A DNA stretch of 64,000 bases. It comes from an uncultured Flavobacteriaceae bacterium. GTDB lineage: Bacteria; Bacteroidota; Bacteroidia; Flavobacteriales; Flavobacteriaceae. The position numbers and the translations under genes are program-made. The DNA lies in the NCBI GenBank assembly GCA_947494715.1, contig CANLWG010000018.1:1-64000 (forward strand), written 5' to 3'. This document shows positions 26,322 through 33,594 of the stretch, piece after piece (position 1 is the stretch's first letter; every line of letters starts with the position of its first letter). The notes beneath the pieces are model-generated. The model was not told where the DNA came from. It did not search any database and saw only the letters and a list, made by a program, of their open reading frames with translations.

Positions 26322-27554
26322 CTAATTTATCATTAAACATTCATCCCAAGGCAAATTTGAATTTGATAAATAACTTAGCAACGTTAACCCAATCCCAGAT
26401 ATTCCCTCCAAAAGTGTTGCATTAGCCTTCCATTCTTGTAGAGCAGGGTTCCAGTGTTTGTATCCCGCATATCCATCAGTATGTACATCTTTATTTATTC
26501 CGTCCTCAATCCAATACTCTGAAGCTTCTTTAAAAGTGGAGGAATTCGTATTTCTATACATTTTGTCAAAAATAAGTGCAGGGCCAAATGAACCGTGACA
26601 TATCCCAGCATCAACTATAAAATGCTCTTCATACGACTTATTGTTCGTAATTCGTTCTAAAACTAAATAAGCTCTTTTCTCCAAATTTTTATCCGATAAA
26701 ACTTGTGCAGACTGCCAAAGTCTAATACCAATACCTAAATCGCTATAACACCATGCTAATCGGCCCTGATAGTTTACACTTTGCCCTGTTGAAATATACT
26801 TTGGAAATAAAAAGGGAGTGTCATTTTTCTTATTAATATACCCCAAAACATATTTAATTGCTCCATTAAGCAATATTTCGGCTTTTGATTTGAAGACATC
26901 AATTTTATATAATTTTGTTAGTATTCCAATTATACTTGATATTCCGTGGGACAGCCCTAGGTCATAAACTTTCTTATTGCCCATAAGTTCACTATGAACT
27001 AAAGATGACCATTTAAGTTTGTTCTTATCATCGGAAATAGCGAAGCGATTCAACAGGCTTAAAAATTCATCAAGGATTTTTCCATATTTTTTTTTAAGGT
27101 CTTGTGACTTCGTGTTTTGATATCGATTTAAAAAATAGAAGCAATGTCCTATCCCCCCATGCAAAAAATCATAATATCCTGTGTTCATGTCTAAAATCAT
27201 CATTTCATATAGATAATCATCAAATTCCACCAGCACTTCATCACAATCTATATTAATGAATCTTTCTCGCTCTAAATAATCCAATGCCCACCCAAATCCA
27301 GATATACCCGAACAAAAAGTTGGATAATCATATCCTTTGTTGATTTTATTGATGGCAAGTTCAATTATGTCCTGGCCTATATTATTTAGATCGTTACCAA
27401 TATATTTCGAATAATGATATTGGAATAAAGCCATACCTGAAAGACCCGAAAGAACCCCGATACTAGCTTCATTTTTGTATTCAGAAGATAGTATTTCACT
27501 GATATGACCAAGTTTTTTTAATAATTTTTCTTTGTCAATACGCATATTATCCAA
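26322..27554 (-). CDS. LanC-like lanthipeptide cyclase
   Basis: 410 residues. LanC enzymes bind zinc and add Cys thiols to dehydrated Ser/Thr to form (methyl)lanthionine rings. The zinc ligands are all present: Cys 269 in RLAWCYSDLG, Cys 319 and His 320 in AGICHGSFGP. Other repeat motifs of the alpha/alpha toroid are present too: SGLSGMALFQYHY, CSGISGFGWALDYL, FLHGGIGHCFYFL, LGLSHGISSIIGIL and LLEGISGIGLTLL. The length is normal. It is 117 bases downstream of the S41 protease gene and 9 bases upstream of the broken LanB gene. It therefore looks functional while its obligatory partner from the same locus is lost. Confidence 0.92.
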   Translation of the reverse strand: MDNMRIDKEKLLKKLGHISEILSSEYKNEASIGVLSGLSGMALFQYHYSKYIGNDLNNIGQDIIELAINKINKGYDYPTFCSGISGFGWALDYLERERFINIDCDEVLVEFDDYLYEMMILDMNTGYYDFLHGGIGHCFYFLNRYQNTKSQDLKKKYGKILDEFLSLLNRFAISDDKNKLKWSSLVHSELMGNKKVYDLGLSHGISSIIGILTKLYKIDVFKSKAEILLNGAIKYVLGYINKKNDTPFLFPKYISTGQSVNYQGRLAWCYSDLGIGIRLWQSAQVLSDKNLEKRAYLVLERITNNKSYEEHFIVDAGICHGSFGPALIFDKMYRNTNSSTFKEASEYWIEDGINKDVHTDGYAGYKHWNPALQEWKANATLLEGISGIGLTLLSYLSNSNLPWDECLMIN

Positions 27555-27671
27555 ACTTATATTTAGTATTCAAGGCCAATACATAGCTCTCGTTCCAATT
27601 TATTTGTTCTTGAATTATGTAGAACACAAATGTATCAGGTTGCTAACTCGAAGCTAAATCTGCCAAAACAA

Positions 27672-29441
27672 TCATTTTATTAAATCAATCGCTTTTTCAA
27701 GAATCTCGTCTCTACCTTTTCTAATACCCTTAACCGTTGGTTTAATCTTAACATCAGGAACAATACCAATTCTTTGGGTTTCATTTCCATTGGGGTAATA
27801 CACTCCTATACCTGTAATCTGAGTCATAAGCCCTCCAGGTAAAAAAACTAATGATGCATTGCCATCCGTGCCCGCAGTAGTATCTCCTAATATCGTAGTC
27901 TTTTTTCCGCTTCTGAAGGCCATTGCTGTGTATTCCGCCAGGCTTTGAGTGTTTTCATCTAACAAAACAGCTAGTTTTCCTCCATAAGGAGCTATAGCAA
28001 CATTTGTGTTTTCTGAATATTTCTGTATAGTTTTTGGTTCAGTGAAATTGAACTCACCTGGATTGTTAATATTTCCTATGGTAAATTTCACGAACTCAGT
28101 TTTAGGTGGAATAAAATACGACCACAAAGATGCCGCCCCGGATGAAGGGTATTCGCGAATATCAACAATGACACCTTTTGTTGTCTTAAAGGTGTTATGA
28201 ATATTCTTCAGGAATCCCTCACTGACAGTACTCAACTTAATGTACCCAACTTTGTCCGTCAAAATTCTATATCCTTTTTTATTCCCGGCATACCATCTCA
28301 TTTCAAGACTATCCTTGGGAAAAAGTCTTATGGTGGATCTAAGTTCTTTTGTAGGAGAAATCAATTTAATCTCAAGTTCTCTTTTGTTCGAACGCAGTAT
28401 ATCTTTTGCAATATCCCTTAGTTTAGAAGCACTATTCGATGCCGGATAATATTCAAGAAGACTATCAACTATACTTTTAACGGTTTTTTTCCCAATATGG
28501 GTTAAGACATCGCCAATCTCTATTTTTTGTGGTCTTTGCGATTCTGGGACATAAAAATCGGTTACCACCAATTTACCTTCAATGAAACGGGTACGGAAAG
28601 GAGGATAAAATTCGCCTCTTTTCTTTGCCAAAACACTGTTACTCTCAAATAATTGATTGTGAGTATCTTTTGTTTCCGAAATCAACTGAACCATAGCAAC
28701 CTCATAGTCCAACCTATTCTTTGCATTCGCGAATTTCGGAAGATATTTCCGAAGGATTTTATCCCAATCTTCCCCAATCGTATGCTTATGAGGGTAAAAG
28801 TACTCCACAATATTCCAATATCTATAAATTGACAATAATCGCAATCGATAATCAGGCAATTGAAAAGTGGTATATAGTTCTTCATTAGTAAAATCAAAAT
28901 TATTAGCTCCATATGAAACTTCACGGACATAAAATTGAGGCCCTTGATGTCTATTTTCATGAATTTTCCATAATTTTTTTGCCAAATTTGATTCTAAGTT
29001 GTTTATCCATGTAAAATTTGGCTTGAGTACTGCTTTTGAATCGACCTCTACACAAGTTTGACATTTTTCCAAGTTTCCATAACTGTTAATCCATTGCAAT
29101 AATACTTCGTCCCTTCTTACTTTGTTCGTTACCTCAAGATATACTGGTAAAAATTGAAAAAGCTCCTCATCCCACTTCAATTTACCTGAGCAAACCTTTG
29201 GATGGCGATACTTTAGAAACCCCCAAATCTTGCCCAAGAGCACCAAATTATCCAGCTTCATTTCTTCAGAATCAAACATTTTGACATTAGAACTGAGGTC
29301 AAATCCATTATTGGAGCAAACCTTTGAAGCATTCATATCAATTTTCTCAAATTCGAGATTATCATTTCTATTATTCTTGCAAGAAACTCCAACTATCAAC
29401 AATAATATTGTGATGTAGAAAAAACTAAAAGACTTTATCAT
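27672..29441 (-). CDS. S41-family (tail-specific/tricorn-like) protease lipoprotein
   Basis: 589 residues. The start MIKSFSFFYITILLLIVGVS leads to a lipobox Cys 21, so it is membrane-anchored outside the cytoplasm. The S41 core is at the C-terminus: nucleophile Ser 500 in ENTQSLAEYTA and the Lys-containing loop GKKTTILGDTTAGTDGNAS. A PDZ-like region precedes it (IEIGDVLTHIGKKTVKSIVD). Proteases of this family are often found in Bacteroidota lanthipeptide loci; processing of exported peptide is a possible role, but not shown. It lies 394 bases downstream of the precursor gene, beyond a hairpin, and is followed by the cyclase gene. Confidence 0.85.
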   Translation of the reverse strand: MIKSFSFFYITILLLIVGVSCKNNRNDNLEFEKIDMNASKVCSNNGFDLSSNVKMFDSEEMKLDNLVLLGKIWGFLKYRHPKVCSGKLKWDEELFQFLPVYLEVTNKVRRDEVLLQWINSYGNLEKCQTCVEVDSKAVLKPNFTWINNLESNLAKKLWKIHENRHQGPQFYVREVSYGANNFDFTNEELYTTFQLPDYRLRLLSIYRYWNIVEYFYPHKHTIGEDWDKILRKYLPKFANAKNRLDYEVAMVQLISETKDTHNQLFESNSVLAKKRGEFYPPFRTRFIEGKLVVTDFYVPESQRPQKIEIGDVLTHIGKKTVKSIVDSLLEYYPASNSASKLRDIAKDILRSNKRELEIKLISPTKELRSTIRLFPKDSLEMRWYAGNKKGYRILTDKVGYIKLSTVSEGFLKNIHNTFKTTKGVIVDIREYPSSGAASLWSYFIPPKTEFVKFTIGNINNPGEFNFTEPKTIQKYSENTNVAIAPYGGKLAVLLDENTQSLAEYTAMAFRSGKKTTILGDTTAGTDGNASLVFLPGGLMTQITGIGVYYPNGNETQRIGIVPDVKIKPTVKGIRKGRDEILEKAIDLIK

Positions 29442-29444
29442 GAC

Positions 29445-29582
29445 TTAGAATTCATAAGAGCTCTCGATGTACTTAATCCAAAATAATGTAATTGCCTCCA
29501 AAGTATAATCTGCATAATCGTTATCACTGATAAATGTCCCTTTCAGGGGAATGTCGTGAAAAAATCCTTCGGAAATATTCAC
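29445..29582 (-). pseudogene. Short frame, possible C-terminal remnant of an unknown protein
   Basis: A 45-codon open frame without ATG (first usable codon GTG at 29582) that ends 3 bases before the start of the S41 protease gene. Its composition (GFFHDIPLKGTFISDNDYAD, LFWIKYIESSYEF) looks protein-like, with an ordered acidic/aromatic pattern, and it is cut off upstream by stops. It may be the tail of a deleted gene. The case is weak. Confidence 0.25.
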
Positions 29583-29782
29583 CAATCACCCTAATCATTA
29601 TACGGATACATGTAAAAGGTTTGTCGTTGTAGTATTTGCTATGTTAACTTCCTTTAGATATTACTCGTGTTAAAACTTAAAAATGCTCTAAGGAAGGGCT
29701 ATAACAAGTTTTTGTACGAGTAATATCTCAAAATTGTTAAACTATTGCTCTTTATTTATGAAACCTCGGTATAATTATAGTA

Positions 29783-29808
29783 AATGGTCGCCCATATAGA
29801 CGACCATT
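29783..29808. terminator. Hairpin between precursor gene and S41 protease gene
   Basis: AATGGTCG and CGACCATT form an 8-bp stem with a 10-base loop, 28 bases past the stop of the lanthipeptide precursor gene. Position suits a terminator or attenuator that gives the precursor more transcript than the downstream enzyme genes, a common arrangement in peptide loci. Confidence 0.55.
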
Positions 29809-29835
29809 ATTTCAATATTAAAATCATTTCGGCAC

Positions 29836-30000
29836 CTAACAAGTACACGAATAAACGCAACAGGTCATTGTCACATCTCCGTTGCAAGTACATCCATAGT
29901 GAGAAGCATTATCCGTTTGGCCGGTCCCACCTACTACACTTCTAGCTTGCAATTTTGAAATAACATTCTTTTTTAAAGAAAGCTTTAATTTTTTCTTCAT
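29836..30000 (-). CDS. Class I lanthipeptide precursor peptide (GG leader)
   Basis: 54 residues. The leader MKKKLKLSLKKNVISKLQAR has the K-L-x-L-K-K-x-x-I-S-x-L pattern of Bacteroidota natural-product precursors and ends in SVVGG, a double-Gly cleavage site for C39 peptidases. The core after GG is 29 residues: TGQTDNASHYG, CTCNGDVTMT, CCVYSCTC. It has 6 Cys and 8 Ser/Thr, so up to several lanthionine rings are possible. It is in frame with a normal stop and has a Bacteroidota-type promoter upstream. Its dehydratase and exporter genes in the locus are decayed, so maturation would need enzymes from elsewhere. Confidence 0.88.
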   Translation of the reverse strand: MKKKLKLSLKKNVISKLQARSVVGGTGQTDNASHYGCTCNGDVTMTCCVYSCTC

Positions 30001-30037
30001 GATAATTTGTTTTACGGAGTTTATAAAAGTACTTGTT

Positions 30038-30068
30038 CAATATTAGTGAAAATTTATTACATATACAA
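30038..30068 (-). promoter_or_regulatory. Putative Bacteroidota-type promoter of the precursor gene
   Basis: On the minus strand TTG (30068-30066) is followed after 20 bases by TAATATTG (30045-30038), close to the TTTG/TAnnTTTG -33/-7 pattern of Bacteroidota primary sigma factors. The gene starts 38 bases downstream. The region is very AT-rich, so chance matches are possible. Confidence 0.45.
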
Positions 30069-30222
30069 TTTTTCTTACAAAAAAAATACTTATATCTTAC
30101 TTAATATTTATTCTTTTTCGTATATATTTAAATTAACTTTATGAAAACCAGCAGAGATTTTTATCTCTATTGATTCCAAATAAATTCAGTTGATTTATTG
30201 AGACCAAGTTTGTTTTTATAAA

Positions 30223-30314
30223 GTCACCTATACGGTGAACATAAATTTCGGAAAGGCCACAAAGGCATCATTTACCGGGGTTTTAATAGATAAGTTCTAG
30301 TCTCTCCGATTTTT
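30223..30314 (+). repeat. Dispersed degenerate repeat, copy C
   Basis: Begins GTCACCTATACGGTGAACAT and ends GTTCTAGTCTCTCCGATTTT, with CCGGGGTTTTAA inside. Closest relative is copy A at 13853 (both ends alike, middle diverged). It lies 35 bases before the end of the Gfo/Idh gene, and copy B has the same place relative to the 91-bp gene fragment. Confidence 0.55.
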
Positions 30315-30345
30315 CTCCACTCTAAAGGTCATCCTTTTTGAGTAA

Positions 30346-30436
30346 AGGTTACAAAACATTGAGTTGAAATGCCATTTTTTGGGCGGTCAAGGCCAACTCA
30401 GTGGCAAGAAAACAATGGTCCTGGGTCATGGCCGTT
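30346..30436 (+). repeat. 91-bp direct repeat, right member (3' end of Gfo/Idh gene)
   Basis: Matches 22722-22812 with 5 differences. It covers the last 29 codons and stop of the oxidoreductase gene plus 3 bases beyond, so the repeat starts almost exactly at the end of the gene. That is the pattern left when an element integrates at a gene 3' end and preserves it. Confidence 0.9.
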
Positions 30437-31521
30437 TCGGTACGGTTTACCACATCGCTTACCAATTGTTCGCCATAGGGCATGTATACGTTTTTACAAT
30501 TGTAGTATTTGGTCTCTTTTTGATTAACAAGAAATAGGTGATTACCGCCTTGGCGGCCTGCTATATCCACATACTTTCGCATTTCGATATACCCCTCGGT
30601 TCCTAAAATAAAAGTGCGTCCATCTCCCCAAGTTCCCAAACCTTCCGGGGTAAACCAATCGATACGGATATAGCCGGTAGCGTGTTTGCTACGGACACTC
30701 ATATCTCCAAAATCTTGATAATCGGGATAATCGGGGATATTAAAATTTCCGGTTTGTGCAAAACTGACTTCTGCCTGCTTGGAATCGGTATAGTAGAGAA
30801 ACTGATCACATTGATGTGAACCAATATCACATAATATGCCTCCTGCCCTGTCCGGTTCAAAAAACCAATCCGGTCTACTTTCGGGTCGCATGCGGTGTGG
30901 GCCTAATCCGATAAGTTGCGCCACTTTGCCAATGGCTCCTTCCTGAATTAGTTTTCCGGCTTGAACCGAAGCAGGATTGGCCAGACGCTCACTATAAGTG
31001 ATGGAATAAATACGATGGGTCTCTTTCTGTACCTTTTTTACCTGACGGAGCTGCTCCAAAGTGACAATACCCGGCTTATCCGCCATATAGTCCTTGCCAG
31101 CTTTCATTACGCGAACACCTAGCGGAGCGCGATCCACCGGAATCGAGGCACTGGCTACCAATTGTATGGTAGTGTCCTCAATAATTTCGGCCTCACTCCT
31201 GGCAATCTTTGCTTGGGGATATTGCTTGGTAAAATTTTGTAACAATTCTGGCTCTTTGGCATATACCGCTACCAAAGTTCCACCTCCAGCTATCAACGAA
31301 TTGACCATTCCGTAGATATGACCATGATTGAGCCCTATTACAGAGAATCGGATGGCATGTTTTGGTTTAGAACGTTTTTGAGGCTTTACAATAATCTCTT
31401 CGGGTTGTAGCGTAGTATGCAAGTCTTGCCCAAATATAAGGGTGGGGACCATTGAAGTGGCCGCTATTCCCGCCACCGAAGAAACTCCTTTAGATAAAAA
31501 ATTACGTCTGCTAAATTCCAT
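30349..31521 (-). CDS. Gfo/Idh/MocA family oxidoreductase with Tat signal
   Basis: 390 residues. The N-terminus MEFSRRNFLSKGVSSVAGIA has the twin-Arg motif SRRNFL followed by a hydrophobic stretch, so it is exported folded. The NAD(P)-binding fold begins at about residue 55 (RFSVIGLNHGHIYGMVNSLI), and the EKP-like signature appears as YMADKPGIVTLEQL at about residues 148-161. The C-terminal half is the usual beta-sheet domain (GGILCDIGSHQCDQFLYY). Exported members act on sugars or sugar derivatives, and several are glycosidases using a redox mechanism. It is divergent from the SusD-like gene. Its 3' end carries the repeat described at 30346. Confidence 0.85.
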   Translation of the reverse strand: MEFSRRNFLSKGVSSVAGIAATSMVPTLIFGQDLHTTLQPEEIIVKPQKRSKPKHAIRFSVIGLNHGHIYGMVNSLIAGGGTLVAVYAKEPELLQNFTKQYPQAKIARSEAEIIEDTTIQLVASASIPVDRAPLGVRVMKAGKDYMADKPGIVTLEQLRQVKKVQKETHRIYSITYSERLANPASVQAGKLIQEGAIGKVAQLIGLGPHRMRPESRPDWFFEPDRAGGILCDIGSHQCDQFLYYTDSKQAEVSFAQTGNFNIPDYPDYQDFGDMSVRSKHATGYIRIDWFTPEGLGTWGDGRTFILGTEGYIEMRKYVDIAGRQGGNHLFLVNQKETKYYNCKNVYMPYGEQLVSDVVNRTETAMTQDHCFLATELALTAQKMAFQLNVL

Positions 31522-31816
31522 AAGCTTTGTTCGTTTAATAGTCTATATATGGTTCGATCTAAATTAAGGAATTTCTTTTCGCCCTGTTATCGGGACTTTG
31601 GTCTTAATCCATTTCACGTTCAAGGAAAAATAATTTTCAAACACCGACCATTTTCTCCGCGATTCCCGATTCCTGCACAATACCAAAAACAGTATCCGCT
31701 TCCCTAAATTTAATCATATTGTTTTTCAGTAGTAATCCTTAGTTTACATTTACTACTTCTATAAAATAAATTGAATGATCCACTGTTATGCTATAAACCG
31801 ATTCAACTCAAAGGCC
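31522..31816. other. Divergent intergenic region
   Basis: 295 bases between the oxidoreductase start and the SusD-like start; must hold both promoters. AT-rich, no hairpin or repeat recognised. Confidence 0.35.
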
Positions 31817-33568
31817 ATGCAAATACGAAATTATCTCATACTACTAGTTTTAGGAATTTCCCTAAGTTGTTCCGATGATGATCCTGAGGAGCAACAGGCA
31901 AAAGATGAAATCGGAAATCTGGAAGTTCTTGTGGTTTCAACAGATAATGAGCCCTTGGAGGGGGCTATCGTAACCACCTTGCCCCAAACGGAAGAATTAA
32001 CCACTGGGGCACTCGGAACAGTTTTGTTCAGAGATATCGATACAGGTGAGTATGAAGTCTCCGTCTTGGTACCGGCATTTATAATACCCACAAAAAAAAC
32101 AGTCACCGTAGTACCCGGTACAACTACAAAGGTAGAAATCGAAACAGGGCCCGACCCTATTGAACCGACCCCACTGAATATTGATCTCCTGCTAAAAGAA
32201 AGTTACGAAAGTTTACGGGGACCCAACCTATTTGATGCTACGGGGTATCCCTATTATTGGGGGGATATTGGAGCCGATATACTTTATAGTAATCCATCCC
32301 TAATAACAAACATTGTTAATCTAGATCGTTATAGCATAAATACTGGAGATAAAATAATCGAAGATGTTTGGACTGACCATTATAAGGCCATTCGCCTATG
32401 TAATATTGGAATTGAAGCCATAGAAAATGTGGACTACGTTTCCGACCAGGGGATTGATGAAAATATAATGTTGGGCGAACTTCGATTTTTGCGTGCAATG
32501 CTCTATTTTAATCTTGTAAAACTATGCGGAAATCCCGTATTGGTTACCTCGGCCGTTGTGGATCTTGATAATCCTCCCGAAACTGTACAAGATCCCTTAA
32601 AAGTTTACGAGCTCATTGAAGAAGACCTGCTATTTGCCGAAAACAACCTGGGGTCTTCAGGCCCATCCAACCGGGCATCAATTGCTGCTGCACAGGCATT
32701 ATTGGGAAAAGTATACTTACAAATGGCCGGATTCCCATTATTACAAAACGATAAATATGCCAAAGCGTTGGCCCAATTTAAAAAACTGGAAGGGTCATAT
32801 ACCTTAGAGACTAATTATTCAGATGCCTTCAGTTTGGAGAACGAAGGCACCGGCAGCGAAGTTATTTTCAGCATCGATTTTGATACCGATACGGGGAACG
32901 GTGGAAATTATGGAGTGTACTGGGGGCCTCTAGGGATTGCACAGCAGGACAACCTATGGCTTGTTCCCGGATTTCCCGAGAACTACTTTGCGATGCCGGA
33001 CGCCGTAACAAGCCCCGTTACATTTCCCATGGATACCGAGGATAGTCGGTTTTTTCAAAACATTGCTACATTTTCCCTTCAAAACGGTGCTATGGAAAAT
33101 GAGGAAGAAATCAATAATTGGAGACCCTACAGGTTCCGCAAGGATGTAGCACTATCAACAAATCCAAATGAGGAATCCTTCGATTTTCCCTATTTGCGAT
33201 ATGCAGATGTGCTCTTAATGTTAGCCGAGGCCGAAAATGCCATAAATGGACCTACGGCTTTGGCCTATGATGCTATTAATCAGGTAAGACGAAGGGCTTT
33301 TGGCAATACTGAAAACGATATACCGCCTGGACTTAATCAACTGGAATTTTTAGAGGTACTATTGAAGGAAAGACAGCTTGAACTGTGTTATGAGGGCGTT
33401 CGAAAAGACGATCTTATCAGAACACAAACATTGCAAAGCGTCATTGACAACTTTAATCAAGACAACCCGCAACACTTTAAGGAGTATGAGCCCCATGAAT
33501 ATATATGGCCCATTCCGCAGATGGAAATAAACCTTAATCCCGGAGCAGTTCAAAACCCAGGATATTAA
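31817..33568 (+). CDS. SusD/RagB-like lipoprotein with N-terminal carboxypeptidase-regulatory-like domain
   Basis: The start at 31817 gives MQIRNYLILLVLGISLSC, a lipoprotein signal; the longer frame from 31775 adds 14 residues before it. Residues of about 30-110 form a beta-sandwich of the carboxypeptidase-regulatory/CNA-B type (EVLVVSTDNEPLEGAIVTTL, FRDIDTGEYEVSV). The remainder is SusD: YRAI-like DHYKAIRLCNIGIEAIE, LRFLRAMLYFNLVKLCGNPV, RYADVLLMLAEAEN, VRRRAFG and LLKERQLELCYEGVRKDDLI. SusD proteins capture glycans for a TonB-dependent SusC partner, but no susC lies near. The extra domain is usually found at the N-terminus of SusC, not SusD. Confidence 0.88.
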   Translation: MQIRNYLILLVLGISLSCSDDDPEEQQAKDEIGNLEVLVVSTDNEPLEGAIVTTLPQTEELTTGALGTVLFRDIDTGEYEVSVLVPAFIIPTKKTVTVVPGTTTKVEIETGPDPIEPTPLNIDLLLKESYESLRGPNLFDATGYPYYWGDIGADILYSNPSLITNIVNLDRYSINTGDKIIEDVWTDHYKAIRLCNIGIEAIENVDYVSDQGIDENIMLGELRFLRAMLYFNLVKLCGNPVLVTSAVVDLDNPPETVQDPLKVYELIEEDLLFAENNLGSSGPSNRASIAAAQALLGKVYLQMAGFPLLQNDKYAKALAQFKKLEGSYTLETNYSDAFSLENEGTGSEVIFSIDFDTDTGNGGNYGVYWGPLGIAQQDNLWLVPGFPENYFAMPDAVTSPVTFPMDTEDSRFFQNIATFSLQNGAMENEEEINNWRPYRFRKDVALSTNPNEESFDFPYLRYADVLLMLAEAENAINGPTALAYDAINQVRRRAFGNTENDIPPGLNQLEFLEVLLKERQLELCYEGVRKDDLIRTQTLQSVIDNFNQDNPQHFKEYEPHEYIWPIPQMEINLNPGAVQNPGY

Positions 33569-33573
33569 AACTC

Positions 33574-33588
33574 AAACCAAAGGGGTTT
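33574..33588. terminator. Weak hairpin between convergent SusD and Wzc genes
   Basis: AAACC and GGTTT pair around a 5-base loop in the 26 bases between the two convergent stops. Small but correctly placed for a bidirectional terminator. Confidence 0.3.
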
Positions 33589-33594
33589 ATTCGT

